The notes: a model not told the origin generated them from the letters alone. 64,000 bases of DNA from Kalaharituber pfeilii (GCA_015179045.1 WHUZ01000020.1:496001-560000), one strand, 5' to 3'. Positions 1 to 12,447 are shown, numbered from the stretch's first letter. Numbers and translations are program-made.

Positions 1-140
1 AAATATGACTTGGATACGAGTATCCAGATCGGAATGTGACATCTAAGGATAGTAGAAACAAATTTTAATGGTGCAGGTCTTGATAATACAGTGCTATCCT
101 TCGGTGTTAAGAGTACACCTCTATCAGTTTTTCTCCTCTT

Positions 141-221
141 GATGTCACCCCCCCAGGACGCATCACCCTAGGCGCGTCACCCCCTAGGAGCGTCACTTCC
201 CTAGGTGCGCCACCCCCATAG
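141..221. repeat. Short GC-rich tandem repeat, about 16-bp unit
   Basis: Five imperfect units are built on CCTAGGNGCGTCACCCC. They run head to tail and degrade at both ends. No gene is associated with them. Confidence 0.7.
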
Positions 222-479
222 CAGTTGTATGGACCCCCGAGCGAAGCGAGTGGGGTCTCTCAGGGAGCATGTGTGCAAGCAGCTGAAAAAGTATGTTCAA
301 ACTCACCAGAAAAGATCCTCGCAGTCAGGAGGGTACAATTTACTAAGTACTCCGTGACAGCACTAAAGCCCCTAATCCCAGTCGCGAGTGTTGCAAGCTC
401 TGCCTCAGCTCCCGCCACACGCTCTGCCCCCATTGTGAGCGTAGGGAGCGGGCATTTTCTCGTAAATGAGTACTATATG

Positions 480-516
480 TTTTTTTTTTTTATTTTTTTA
501 TTTCATTACTCGCGTG
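480..516 (-). mobile_element. LINE-A micro-insertion (about 17 nt plus tail)
   Basis: A T-run is followed by only about 17 nt matching the extreme 3' end of LINE family A (read on the minus strand as CACGCGAGTAATGAAAT plus A tail). It is flanked by a perfect 10-bp duplication, GTACTATATG, at 470-479 and 517-526. The hairpin present in the other copies is missing here except for its last few bases. Confidence 0.8.
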
Positions 517-1019
517 GTACTATATGAGCTATGCAGGGGACTAGCGAGTATCGCTAGTCAAGTGTCTTTTTGATCTGGCGGACGGCAACTTTCTGCGTTT
601 ACCAGATCCGTTACAGATACCTTTGGGAGATGAGGCGGCATGTTTGGTTATGTAGATGGCATATTTGGGAGAAGAGACGAACTTGAGAGTCTTTATGAAT
701 AGGGTGGATTTCTTTTTATGTAGATATAGTGGTTATAGATATATTTCTTATTGACCTTTAATCTCCTTCAAGAGTCGTCTTCAAATTTATTTTTCCGTCT
801 AGTATATGGTATTGCCTTTCACAGGTGAGACGTTTTGGGACTGTCTTCACAAATTCCCAAGTATTGCATCATTATGGCAAATAGTTATACATGAAGAATT
901 TTCATCATGCCGTCGAGATCATTAGTGACTTCAAACACTCACAGTCACCAATCCGTTGAAAAATGCCCTGCAGTATAGCTGCTAGGTAATGGGAAGACAA
1001 CTGCCATAACAGTGTTTGG

Positions 1020-1831
1020 CAGTGTTCCCAACCGGCCAGGCCGCCCAGGCTGGTCCAGGCCGGTCCAGGCCATTCAGGCCGTTTAAGCAATTTTAGGGGC
1101 AGGAGGGCTGGTTATGAGGCTATTTCAGGGGCCACCTTCAGGTTACTTGGACACGGATTTAATATGAACCTTTCAATATTTTCGGATAACTATCTAGACT
1201 TTTTTTTATTGTGCAGCGCTTTTCGCAGGTATTCAGGTAAGTAATTTTTTTTTGTATCGCTTGACTATATACTAATTTCTTATCAGTATTGCAGGAAGAC
1301 AGACATTCCAACCACCGGTACTGGCGATGATGATTCCTTTAGTATTCTTCACTCTCCATAGTGCCGTTCAAGTTTTGATCTTGCATCGACGATTCCCTGC
1401 AGTCCAATCTGATGCGGATACCGAGTCTTCTGGAATTTGGGTTACAAAAATCTGGTGCGACAAAGTTGGATTTGACAGTATGGTGAAGCTGTGCATGGCT
1501 AATGGAAAGCGGTACTGGCGGTGTAAAATCAGCAAGCAAAATCCTAAACATTAGAGTAGAGTTAGAGTACGTTCTGTATATAGCTACTGTATAACTTAAC
1601 TCACACTGCAGCCTGAATGGCCTCAATGGCCTGGACCGGCCTGAATGGCCTGAATGGCCTCAATGGCCTGGACCGGCCTGAATGGCCTGAATGGCCTGAA
1701 TGGCCTGGATGGCCTGGACCGGCCTGGGCGGCCTGGAACGGCCTGAAACATTCAGGCCGCCTGGGCCGGCGCGGGCGGACCTCACGGCCGGCCTAGATTT
1801 CTATGGCCTGGCCGGCCCGTTGGGAACACTG
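1020..1831. mobile_element. Non-autonomous hAT-type element (MITE), 812 bp
   Basis: The left end begins CAGTGTTCCCAAC and the right end is its exact 13-bp inverted complement. Both continue into GGCC-rich subterminal sequence. An identical 8-bp target duplication, GTGTTTGG, lies at 1012-1019 and 1832-1839. An 8-bp duplication and CAG-type ends are typical of hAT transposons. No transposase is visible. The interior at 1090-1610 is AT-rich and unrelated to the ends. A second, 160-bp member lies at 40759-40918. Confidence 0.88.
1612..1800. repeat. GGCCTGAAT minisatellite inside the hAT MITE
   Basis: Tandem 9-10-bp units of the form GGCCTGAATGGCCTCAATGGCCTGGACC form a GC-rich array in the right subterminal part of the 1020-1831 element. 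The left arm, 1030-1085, carries a shorter array in inverted orientation. Such arrays are often transposase-binding regions. That role is inferred here. Confidence 0.8.
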
Positions 1832-2129
1832 GTGTTTGGCAACCAAAATAACATGACAGATGAATATCGCTTGCATGGAAGAGCAGACATCTACACACAT
1901 CTGGTCCAGGTGTGAGGCCTGGAGGTAATGAGGCCTCAGGCCCACCGAAGATGAACCACATCTCCTGGTAGAAGTGCTGAGATGGTTAGGGAGGTAACAT
2001 TTGGAGGTGACTGCATTATTTGTGCTTTATTTTGACCGAAATTGCCTCCTTTGATTTTCTTATTATTATTTCCTTTGTATTTTATCTCGCATAACCCCTA
2101 CGCGGTATACCAGAGCTGATATTTTTTTT

Positions 2130-2133
2130 TTTC

Positions 2134-2165
<32 letters not shown>
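2130..2165. repeat. Poly(T)-poly(A) homopolymer palindrome
   Basis: A long T run, interrupted by a C near 2142, is followed directly by about 15 A. GATAT occurs on each side, at about 2118 and 2168. It could be a tail-only retrotransposition footprint or slippage. Confidence 0.5.
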
Positions 2166-2696
2166 GGATATCACTGAAATCATGGAAACGCGCTATGGTA
2201 ACCACTGAGACAGTGCCAATAACCGCAAGAGAAGCAGTCAACCACAGCTCTACTGCAATCTACATTGAATTCTGTAGTGTGTTTCCATATCTTCATGACC
2301 AAGTTCATATCTATTCATATATACTCACTGATGTTCACTCTACTCATCTATATATACCCCTTCACTCGCTCGCGTGTATGTAGTCTTCACTGGCCAACTT
2401 ACATTCTTTCTCTCTCGTAGCGTGCCTCGCCTCTCCTGTCTCGTGCATCCGTGGCACCTGCAGCCTGCGACTGTAACTAACTTCCAGCACCGTTTTACAC
2501 AGAAGTCCGCACAATACCAGACTGTCTGCCCAAGACATCCCATCCGTAAAGAATACTTTTAATGGTACAATTCAGGCCACCCATTCCCTCCTCATAGTAA
2601 AAGGGGTGGTATGTGAACAATGATGTAATTTTCAGAAAAAATAAAGACAATCCATCAGCGCTGCAGCTATACAATACTATGCATAGTAGCAACCAA

Positions 2697-3621
2697 TCAC
2701 TGAGACAATCTGTGCGACATTCCAACAGTCGGTCTACGTAGATGTTGTTTTGCAACCAAAGCGTAAAGTTTATGGCCTGATGCGGTCCGAGAGCCGCAGG
2801 AAGAATGTGCCTGCCCGGAGAGGTTCTGTCCTATCTGTACCTTCTTTCCACCGATGCGCAGAGTCTCTAGTATTTGACTAGTCCTACCTGCCCTCTCCAG
2901 GTAAGCCACAACTGAACTAATTGCCTTTCCCTCCCTCCTCTCCTGCTTCAACAGCCGTCGAGCCCCAGCGGTCTTCATGCCCAATTCATTGTTGGCTCCC
3001 AACCACTTCCAAACATTTTCCGGTCTCTTGGTCACTGCTATCCCATGAACTACGACTGCTGCAGTTGCAGGTTGTTGTCAGGGTCATCGAACAAAGTATC
3101 AATGCCATGGTTATGCGAGATAACGCATGGTAATGATGCCATTCATGGTTATCAATGATGCCATGATGATGATTAGAGAGAAGCTTGTTAATTAGCACTC
3201 AATGTTAAATAGAATAATGCAAATAACCGACACGCTGGACGCCTATATATAGAGGCCTATACGGCCTCTATACAAAGGTCAAGTTCCAAGCGTTGTCCTA
3301 AGTTACACCTACATTTCGCTGCAATCGCAGACACCGTAACAGTTGTAGCTTTGGCTTCTCTTGTGAAAGGGGCTTGCTCTTTGGAGCAGAAGTGGCCCTT
3401 GAGGCAGCCTTTTTCTTTTGGGCTGGGGAGACAGGTGGATCTCTCTTCTTGATGCTGGGTGGTGTGAGAGGGGCTGACTTCATCTTTGGGGACGGTGCGG
3501 AGGTTTGAGCAGCTGCCTCTGCATTTGTGGGCTGCTTGGTTTGTGTATCCAAATTACATACAGGTGGTCTAGTTTGGGTCTCTGCCGGAATCGCACTCCA
3601 TCCGCTGTTCTTAGGTCGCAA
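2697..3621 (-). pseudogene. Decayed LINE ORF1 (Pro/Lys-rich linker plus RRM-like domain)
   Basis: Two minus-strand open frames lie in the order expected for one ORF1. An upstream Pro/Lys/Ser/Ala-rich stretch is at 3298-3621. A domain at about 2750-3055 reads VVHGIAVTKRPENVWKWL, followed by N-ELG, a G-R-L turn, GKAISSVVAYLE and LRIGG. The same signature (V/I-HG-V/I-A, WL..N.ELG, G.RWL, GK..SSVV.YL, VRLGG) recurs at 58550-58800, 63035-63277 and 51500-51700. The domain resembles the C-terminal part of fungal LINE ORF1 proteins and the EKA-like proteins derived from them in powdery mildews. The two pieces are in different frames, so the gene is broken. No family-A 3' end was found next to it. Confidence 0.6.
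3248..3272. repeat. Perfect 10-bp palindrome
   Basis: TATAGAGGCC and its exact reverse complement are separated by 5 nt. No role can be assigned. Confidence 0.6.
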
Positions 3622-3661
3622 TAAAGGCGGCAGTATATTCGATTGCAGTCAGATGCTATTA

Positions 3662-3865
3662 CAGTCTAACCTTGCTATACCGGACGAGTGAGAATCCGGC
3701 ACTTTCATCCAGTGTAGCAAGGTTCCGAATAGAATAACATGCTTGGCAGGGGGATGGCAAAATTTGTATAGAACTTACCAGAGTAGGAAATAACCAAGTG
3801 TAGCAAACAAAACGTCACTGACCGGGATCCGGCGCACTTCCGGAATTAAAACAAACAGCCTCCTG
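3662..3865. mobile_element. Fragment of the pogo-like MITE
   Basis: It begins after a TA with CAGTCTAACCTTGCTATACC, nearly the TIR of the element at 32439-33207. It then follows the inverted right-hand part of that element, sharing CCGGCACTTT, GTAGCAAGGTTCCG and ATGCTTGGCAG in order. The opposite TIR is not found, so this is a truncated or eroded copy. Confidence 0.6.
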
Positions 3866-4589
3866 TAAGGCCAAATCTTCATAGAAGATAACGAAATAGC
3901 ACATACAGCTTAGAGAGGTATAGGAAAGTAACTTCCGCACCTCAGTTAGCCAATTGTAAAATTCGAATGATACTCTACGGTGGTAGTTGCCCAAATAGGC
4001 ATCTGACCCCTATGCAGGTGTAAAATTCCAGGATGGCTATTTAGGACCTTGAGCAAGTGCATCTACCTTCTATAGTGTGTATTCGAAATCTTTCATGATC
4101 ATTGGATACATATGGTGACTAATTCCAGAAGTGCTGGTCAGTGACGTTAATGATTTTTTTTTTTTTGGTATTGGTGGCTGGTAACACTATGAATGTGGCG
4201 CTACTGTGGCGTCGGCAAATATGTCAACGCCTTGATATGAGGGTAAGACTCGCGGTTGCGCAGGCTTCAAGGGGTAATCGCTCATAAAGGAGTGGTCTTT
4301 GTACAAAGTTCGCCGCTATCGCCGTCTCATCTCATTGCTCATTTTTTTTTTTTCCGCTTCTACCTTTACGCATTCCGCTGCTCTCGTCCTTGTCGCCATC
4401 GTCCTCCCCGTCCTGCACAGTCTCGCTCAGCCCTTCTACATTCTAGTTTCGTGCGTTTATGTATGTTATGGCTGGACCTACCGGGGTAGCTATGGATATT
4501 GGGATGACCACGGACGGTCTTATGTGGACTGCCGAAGCTGCTTGGGATCACTGTTTACCTAGCAAAGACACTTGATAACAATTGCAATA

Positions 4590-5460
4590 TACAGTAAGCA
4601 CGCAGGGTTGGCTACAAAAAGGGCCAGCAGGACGGGTCCCTCAGGTCAAGCAACAATAAGCTTACTACATCATCGTAGTAACCGTAACAGTTGAGCACCG
4701 TATAGCTGATTTTCGGTCGTGTTGTTGTCACTTCTTTCTGGGGTTCCAGTCCTCTTGACCCCCACCCTTCTCTTGGCTTCCAATTTCCCCACTCCGACCT
4801 GAGCTGTATCCATGATTCTACTGAACTACAGAGCCCGCAACCTCTGCTTGATATACTCCACGAGCTCCAATCTAGCGACACACTCTCCACATCTAACTCA
4901 CCCTCATCTGCAGCCTTCACACCCTTCTGCTCTAAAATGACCCAACCATAAACCCGACCCTCTTTTGCTCCTGCAGTAATTCTGGGTTTACTGTATTGTC
5001 CTTCATGAACGGGCTCCAGTAAACTAGTTCCATACCCTCATGCTTACCTTTCAGGCTTTTGAGCGGCTCTAGGATGTTGCAGGACAGTAAAACCAAATCC
5101 ATCCGCTCCGCCAATGTCACGCCGGGCGTTTGATGTATATTGATTGTGGCATCTAGTTCCCCAACAATCCCCAGCATCAAGGTGCCGTCTTTATGAGAAG
5201 CAGGATCTGGTAGTATCCCTTCCTATCCGACCTTTGCAGTTCAGATTTGACACGACCTGAGACTCGGTCCATACTTTCAAAATTTGTCCTTCTGCCTTTC
5301 CTTCGAGGGCTGCTGTGTCGGGGAAATGAACTGGCAGAATCACATATCTCTTCGGCGATTGGGATGCGCCCCCCCATCTGACATGGATAAAGACTAGGAT
5401 GCTTCGAAATCTCCACTCTTCCTGAGAACTTTAGGGCATCCTCCCTGATCACCTTTCGAG
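4590..5460 (-). other. Unrecognised coding-like stretch, minus strand
   Basis: Three consecutive minus-strand open frames (5177-5452, 4932-5180 and 4612-4920) abut or overlap and lie in different frames. Their composition is protein-like: the middle one has a regular pattern of hydrophobic and charged residues (AERMDLVLLSCNILEPLKSL). I recognise no family. It could be a decayed gene with two frame breaks or a gene whose introns I could not place. Confidence 0.3.
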
Positions 5461-5999
5461 AAGTACCCTTTTAAGGGATCAGAGGATGTTCCTGGGGTTG
5501 GCCAGGCTCCTAGTAGTGGTGGAAGATGCTGCGCTTCGAATGACGATAGTAGTTTCCTGGGCCATAAATTCCTTCCCCAAAGATTGTCCAGAAAAGAGTA
5601 TTGCGGACCATTGGAACTTGAGCTTTCGCAGCTGGGAAGTGGATTAATTGGGCTCTATAGAGGCAGTTTCTGGGTTTGTATTGGGGTAAGTTCGTTCTCT
5701 GTAAAGCAGAGGGGAATGACAAAGCGGGTAACGAGGGTGTGGGGCTGCAACATGGGAGGCACGGAGCAGAGCACTCCCTACAGAGGGTCCATACTCGCGG
5801 GGGCGCGGGAGAAGCTGTTGACAGGTGAGGAGGAGCCAGACGCCAAGAGATCTAGCGCACTGCTCCAAGAAGGGAATCGCTGTTTGGCTTGCTTGGCGTC
5901 TTGACAGGAAATAATCTTCGAGTGATGCCCGCCCCGGGTATAATTACATCTTTATATCTTACTTCTTGAACCATAACGATTCGAGAGATGCAATTTATC

Positions 6000-6150
6000 C
6001 GAGCGAGACAAGCTGAAGGCTGATGCTTCTTTACTCTTCTCTTTCTTGTTCTATTCTCAGCCCTCGGCCTTGTTCTTTTTGTCCTCTGTCTGGATACCAG
6101 ATGCTCCGTCAAGCGCTGGACTAGCCTCGTCAGCAGTAACCTCTAGCCTG
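6000..6150. repeat. Repeat copy 1 of a 150-bp dispersed sequence
   Basis: It shares a string centred on GCTGATGCTTCTTTACTCTT with 8443-8610. Both copies continue similarly through TTGTTCTT and CCAGATGC to a CTGGACTAGCCTCGTC-like end. The two copies are in the same orientation, about 2.4 kb apart, and diverged. Confidence 0.6.
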
Positions 6151-6531
6151 AACTCTTAACCTTCATTGGCTGGGTTCGCCCTGAATGAGAATTGACAAGA
6201 GAGTGAAAAGCTGAGATCACAGCGCGCCGAACAAACTCAACGCATTGGCAAGAGCAATGCTTGGAGAGAATGAATACTTGAGTGGATAGTTGATCGATGT
6301 CAATTAAACCCGGCTCTCATTATGGACTATCGTACATGCAGAATGACGAAAATATAAAGTTAAATTGGATTTTGAAATGCAAAAGAGCAAAAGGAGAAGA
6401 AAAAGGGCTGTGCACGTGTGTGAAGCTTGTACAAAAAGACCACACACATCGTGTCACTCACCTTACCCTCACATCACAGTAGTGCTGACACGTGCGTGAC
6501 CCATGGACCTGCCAGTCAACCTGGTACCAAC

Positions 6532-6593
6532 TCCCTGCCATAGGCTTGTAGCTTGTATGCGGGGTATGTTAACCTAAAAAAGAAAAAAAAAAA
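6532..6593 (+). mobile_element. Family C micro-insertion (B-like 3' end)
   Basis: It reads TCCCTGCCATAGG, then a GCTTGTATGCGGGG core and an A-rich tail. It is flanked by an 11-bp duplication, CTGGTACCAAC, at 6521-6531 and 6594-6604. CCCTGC and GCGGGG can pair, as in family B, and the insertion starts at the base of that stem. Confidence 0.85.
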
Positions 6594-7209
6594 CTGGTAC
6601 CAACGCCGCAGTGGTGCATATGTACTGCCGCCTACCAAAATAGAATCCTAGGGTGATATCATCACTTCTTCAGACCAATCAAATAAGTATTTGTTCTTGG
6701 TGTGAGGCATCTCAAAGCTACCACAAGAAGGCAGCATTAATTATCTTTCATGAAGGGTTAGTTGATGCAAGCCAAAGAATTACTAGTGAAACAGACTGGA
6801 TGGTCGATGGCGAGCACAGGACTTCACTAAGTGATTACATCTTGGAATCGTTAGACCATAGGTAACAATCGAGAAATGCAGACCAACATTCCGAACGAGG
6901 AGACAAGCTCAATGCCACGTAGGTACTATACGTTTCTCCTCCTTAAAAGAGAGTACCTATTGCACTAAATAGTCCGTGATATCAAGCCAAGGTCAAGACT
7001 GTCTAGTATGGATTCTACTTTGGATTTAGGGGGAAAGAGATCTCAGTTAAATTGCTGAATGCTACGTTATCTTCTATGCTGGGTCGATCGCTTATACAAT
7101 ACAATATAAACCCGCAGACAACGAGAGGTTTCGACGAGGCCCGACTGTATTGCTATGCTGGTGTCTACTGAAGCGGCTAGGCCGTGACAGAATCAAGTAC
7201 TTATGTGTG

Positions 7210-7265
7210 CCCTGCCATGGCGAACAGCTGCAAGCGGGGTTATGTGATATAACAAAAAAAAGAGA
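7210..7265 (+). mobile_element. Family B micro-insertion
   Basis: It reads CCCTGCCATGGCGAACAGC through AAGCGGGGTTATGTGAT to an A-rich tail. It is flanked by a perfect 15-bp duplication, AAGTACTTATGTGTG, at 7195-7209 and 7266-7280. Only the hairpin, a short linker and the tail are present. Confidence 0.92.
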
Positions 7266-7493
7266 AAGTACTTATGTGTGGTGGAGGGCGTAGAATACGC
7301 ACACGGAGATTGCTAGTCTTGGTAGGTGTGACTGAGCATTTCCTATGTAGGTAGTTTAACATTTAAAGAGGCACTTGGTATTGCTAGAGCAGCCATAGGA
7401 GGATCTGCCGCTATCTCGAACTGATCTTCGCTTTCCTTTCTTCTTTTCTTGCTCGCTGTTCACCTCCTCCTCCGGCTCCTTGCCCCTCTCTAG

Positions 7494-7936
7494 ATGCCGG
7501 CCAACTACGAGACAGGTACGCCGAAGACATGTGTGAAGATAACTACATCCAAACCCCTGTTCCCCCCCAGCCTTATGACGCTTCCAAGGCCCCTGCTACG
7601 GCCTCCACGGACTCAACGATTGTTTATCCTCCCCCTGCTGTGGTTCAGGTGACCTCATCAGTGCATCCACATGTTGGAGCCTTCGGCCATGCACACCCCT
7701 CTCAGCACCCCTCCATTCAATGTGCAGCCGTCTCCGCAGCTTCCCCACACAGCCTGCAGTTGCCCCTCCTCCCCTCCTTCGCCTTCCCAATCTTCCTCTC
7801 CCAGCTCCTGCAGGGTCCATTGCCTGTATGTAAGTACGTCAGCCCCGGCAGTCCTCAGCCCCCACCCTTCTTTACGGCCGGGCTCTGGCCTGAATGCCTC
7901 ACGTTCATTGGCTGTTTCATTCTGCCTGAATAGAAC
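7494..7936 (+). other. Possible gene remnant, Pro/Ser/Ala-rich frame
   Basis: A pyrimidine-rich leader (7430-7490) precedes an ATG at 7494. A second frame opens at 7529 and encodes a Pro/Ala/Ser/His-rich 134-residue stretch (KAPATASTDST, YPPPAVVQV). The two frames do not join cleanly. A GTACGC donor at 7516 and a CCCCCCAG acceptor near 7569 are possible, but the join runs into a stop. No domain is recognised. I treat it as a doubtful or broken gene. Confidence 0.25.
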
Positions 7937-8039
7937 TTGATTTCGAACACACTTGGGATCCCTCTTGATCACAATGCAGTGTTAAGTAGCCAACTTACTT
8001 GGTATTGTAAGCTTGGCACGGCGAAGTGGGCTAGACATG

Positions 8040-8990
8040 CGGTGACTGTAGCTACTTATCTATCGAAGTCTTCCCTTTACGTACTCGAGCTGACGAAATC
8101 ACTCTAGGTGTCGATGTATGAGCTGGGGTGCGCCGGAGGTAGTGAGGATGGGGGTAGCAGAACCTGCTGTGTTAAACGTTCATGTGGCGGGGACTGGAAC
8201 AGGCTCATGGTTCCAAGTAGTTACTGGTGTGACAGAATCAGGCCTTCCAACAGCAAACGATTGTGGCTGCATATGATCATCGATAGGACCATTTTTGGCA
8301 CCATCCTAGGTGTTAATCTCAGGACAATCGAATTCAAATAGGAGTAGCGGTTGACAGAGCTTACTGGAGGTAGATTTACGCACATTTGACTCTCGGGGGA
8401 GTTGGACCATAGCCATCGAGAAGCGCAGGCTACCCAAGCAGGACAGGCTAAATGCTGATGCTTCTTTACTCTTCTCCTTCTTGGATACCTGTTCTATGCT
8501 CTCTAGATTTGTTCTTGGCCTTTTGCAGCGTAGGATGTGCCATACCAGATATGTAGCTCGAACACCAGATGCCCCTTGATGGCCTATCCAGCTCTAGACT
8601 TGGCTCGTCCGTAGGAGCCTCTGGCCTGGACGCCTACTGCTAACGCTCATCGCATTCAAACATCTTTCCTAATTACAGTTAAGTGAACAATTCGCACGTG
8701 TGGTTTTGGGACGGCGAGGTGGTGTATAATATGATAATACGGGGACTGGACCTACTTATTTATCGAAGTCTTCTCTTTCCTTGCTCGAGCTGACGAAACT
8801 ACCCTAGATGGGTTGAGGCTCGATCCGGGGTGTGTTGGCAGTGGGGAGTAGTTGAAGAGGATAGACATTCATGGGAATAAGCTTATGTTTGAAATACTGG
8901 TGTGAGTGGATCAGGCCCTCCGTTAGCACACTATTGTGGCTGCGTGTGATCATCACATAGGACCATTTCTGTTACCATCCTAGGCATAAC
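8040..8990. repeat. Diverged direct duplication, about 700-bp period
   Basis: Two blocks in the first half (8058-8110, 8235-8315) recur in order at 8758-8810 and 8908-8980. Shared strings include CTCGAGCTGACGAAA and ATAGGACCATTT. A third shared segment, CATTTGACT with TCGGG, is at 8384 and at 9128. No reading frame is conserved between copies, so this is a duplicated non-coding or relic segment. Confidence 0.65.
8443..8610. repeat. Repeat copy 2 of a 150-bp dispersed sequence
   Basis: Counterpart of 6000-6150, in the same orientation. It lies between the two arms of the 700-bp duplication. Confidence 0.55.
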
Positions 8991-9075
8991 TAGGCATCAA
9001 TGTTACAACCCTGCTCAGATATGCAATAGAGGCTGACGGAACTTTGCAGCCGGCTGGACATATATTATACGTAAA

Positions 9076-9120
9076 TTTTTTGGGGGGGTTCACATAACCC
9101 CGCATACAAGCTATGCAGGG
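9076..9120 (-). mobile_element. Family C 3' end, minus strand
   Basis: On the minus strand it reads CCCTGCATAGCTTGTATGC, then GGGGTTATGTGAA and a C-interrupted A tail. The flanks match the partner arm of the 700-bp duplication (GATTTA..ACATTTGACT), so it inserted after that duplication. A clean target duplication was not found. Confidence 0.6.
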
Positions 9121-12100
9121 ATTTAGATACATTTGACTGTCGGGAGATAAGATTGTTTACTCTGTGGAGTGGGATGTTGCTCGCCTATACAGAGCATCTT
9201 GACGCTCATCCAGCAGGTGCGGCTTAGAAGAACTACAAAGAACAGTTCGTGGACACGTCAGTCGTGACAGAGCATCATCTGGATGCACATATGACGCTTC
9301 GCCACCGAGAATCATCAGTTGGTTGCTTGGCACAGCTGACACAAAGTTCTATTACTGTGGGCCCATTTACCCGACTTGGGAAGCTCCTGCCGTAGGCAGA
9401 ATCAGCTGTCCGATATAGTGTAGGTCGAGTTGTATTTCAACCTAGTTCCAGGGAACACTTTTTACGATTAAATAATATACTAATACTGCTCTCAAGCCCG
9501 ATAGCGTTACTCTGCCTTGCATACATAGGTGCGCGAGAGTCTATCTCTATACATGACTTTTTTGAAGTCAGGAAATTATAGGACAGGGATTTCATCGTTT
9601 ACATATGGGAGTGCGAGCTTGCAATGGGCTACACTAGTGTACAGCTGGTGACCTGGCCTGTTGCACCAACTTGAGTATCAAGTGCAACTATTGCAGGTGG
9701 ATTGCGCTTGAATTTGGCAAGGTTAGAGGACTGTTATATCAAGTACCGTTACATCTTTCCAAGTGTTTGGCAGAGCTCTGCGTTTAGGTCTGGTGACCGC
9801 AGTCAAGGTGGTTACCGTTTATTAATTATTAGAGACCTTTTACCTTCGGCGGTGAGTTAGCCCTGGTTAGTGAAATCACCCACGAGATCATATCAGTGCA
9901 GTACGGGAAGTTCCAGCGCAGATCGCAACGGCCTCGTGCCAATATGCACGTGATACAGTCTTGGTTCAGTCGCAGTTGGGGAGACCAATTTGAAATTTGA
10001 TGCAGGAGAGTCTAAAATGCATAACATGACTTGGAAAGTCGGCTACCAGATGTAAACAAACATTTTGATAGGTTCGCATATTGAAAATCAGGAGGGCGAT
10101 GTTATGGCGATTCTCCAGGGTTTCAAGAGAAGAGATCTGAATTCCCTAAATAAGTGGCTCAGCATGACTAGTGATTATCAGCCAGGCGGCCAAGACATGG
10201 ATGGCCTGACGCCAAGGGGCCTGGGGTTCGAGACAAAGTTCCAGGAGAAACATTTGAAACTTTGTGAATGCTTTATTTGGTAATCCAGAAAATCATGGGA
10301 GTAAATGGGCGAACCCTGCACGTAGGGTTGAGTTTTGATGAAATGCGGAGAGGCGGCAGGGGAGAGCTTATGAATTTGGTAAGGTAAGGGTAATTCCCTG
10401 GGATTTGCAAGCTTCTGACGTAATGCCGGCACATGTGCTCATTACGCCAGTTGCAGGAGTGAACCACCATATACTACAGGATTTTGATTCTGTTCCATCC
10501 GACTTTCGTAATGGCAGCGATCCTCGCTTTATTTTTACAATGCGCATACGCCGTCCTTCGCCCGAAGTTCGGGATATCAAAAGGTTCCTGCACGTGTTGG
10601 TATGTCATGAAAATTTTTCTGAAGGGACATTCGCATGCCATTCAAGTTTGCCTGCTTATCGGGTAAGGATCCCTTTGATTTACAAAAGTTGGTACCCAAG
10701 TCTGTTATGTCAACTGCTAATGAGTTCCTCACTCACAACTTGTAATTACAAAATCAATTTCAGGGCACGAAGATAACCTCCGCGACTTTGTATCTCCTCA
10801 CCTTCTATCCGCTGAAGATGTCAATTAGGACTGGTTGGGTTGCAGTATATCGCTTCACCGCTGCATGCAGAGCATCCGTCTTGACATGTGGTTCTAGCGG
10901 GGTATTATGTACCTGATTTGGTTTCTATTCGCATATATTGGATTTACCCCCCAGCTCCTCATGCTATCCTTCATCACTTGTTTCTTGTTCGATTCTCAAC
11001 AGTACTACAATGACATCAGGTTATAGCTATACCCATTGGCCACAGGAAATCGCTCAGTTTCAGGGACGGACCAGGCTCGAAGATAATTCGCTGATGGATT
11101 CAGGGCTGAGCCGAGCTGTTGACCATTAATATCAATCCGCACCAACTGTTATCTTTTTTCACGAGCATATATGTACGCAATGTTGAAATGGGCTGATAAA
11201 AGCAGAACGGTAAATTCTGAACTGGCCCATGGTTACGCTCCCCGGCTGCTGATGTCTGTGCGCATTCACGAGAGTGCGAGAAACAAAATTGCAAATTGAA
11301 CGAAAAGCTCACTTGGGCGGGCCGTCGTCGTCAGGAAATTCTTCATTTGGGCAGGTGGTAATGCAAAGAAATCAAGTTCGGCGCGTCGAATCTCTGCAGG
11401 GAAGCAAGACATACGGGATGCTCCTTGCATGCGCATGCGTATGCTCTCCACCTTTTTATGTACAGCGAATTACGTGCGTGTACAGGTCTATCAGTATGCT
11501 GATTTTAGGTAAGTGGTTTTCGCCCGTCCAACCAGAGGAGGGTCTGATTATGATAATGATGATAACCGTTCTTTTGTTGAGTATTCTTCGTATTTTAGCG
11601 GCCCCATGTGAAAAGTACTCACTATATTTGTGCTTTAGTCTCAATATCAGAACACAAAATATTTATTGACAGATATTCAAGTGAGCTGATGAAAACAAGC
11701 CAACAAGACCGTTGTAATAAAGATACGCTTTACGGTAATGTATTTGTGCTTGCTGTATTGAGAAGTGTGGTTTTATCTAACCTGTTTAGCTTAGGGTACC
11801 TGGAAAAGGGTACTATTATCATAGGCGCTATCTTTAGCGGGTAGTTCTCGGCACCCTTTCGAAGCGCAATAATCCAAGCTGTCACTGTCACCTCTTTCAG
11901 CAAGTGTATTTCAATAGATTGGTACCACCACCCTCAACCCTTGCGAAACGGAATAGCTTAACCCCGGTTATGGATAATGTTCCGCTGTTTTATCAATTCT
12001 CGTTCTCAGCTGGTAGGAATGGGTTGTGTGTTAATAACTGGGATATTAATTTCTTGCGACCGATAACTCTGATAGTTGGTGGCGCCTGAACATGCCGCTT

Positions 12101-12381
12101 GTATTATGTAAGCTACTTGTGCAGTGGTGCCAAGCAGCCATGTTCTGAGGTGCCCTCTACAAGTCGCGCCCTACATGAGCCTACGGAATAGAAAACGATA
12201 TCTCTTCCGTTTTTGGTAAAATTCTCCATTTCAGCTTTGAATTTACGCAGCTGCCAAGCAGTGTTTATATATTGTGCATCAATTCGAGTCTTGTCGCCGG
12301 ATATAGTCTCACTTTTTTCCTTTCACTTTATGGTTTTATATGCTATTTATTTTTCCGTTTATTATTCTGCATGTATCTACA
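9121..12381. other. 3.3-kb interval with no recognised gene
   Basis: The open frames are short and without recognised domains. The longest (10405-10776 and 11274-11669 on the plus strand) have no family signature, codon bias or splice structure I can defend. No repeat with clear ends was seen. Confidence 0.5.
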
Positions 12382-12447
12382 CCCTCGCCGTAGCCTACAA
12401 GGCGGTATGCGAGTAATGAAATAAAAAAAAAAAAAAAAAAAAAAAAA
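12382..12447 (+). mobile_element. LINE-A 3' end with long A tail
   Basis: It reads CTCGCCGTAGCCT, then ACA, AGGCGGTATGCGAGTAATGA and 26 A. The inner stem is GCCT/AGGC instead of the usual GCCC/GGGC, so both sides have changed together. The T-rich segment upstream may belong to the element. No target duplication was identified. Confidence 0.75.
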
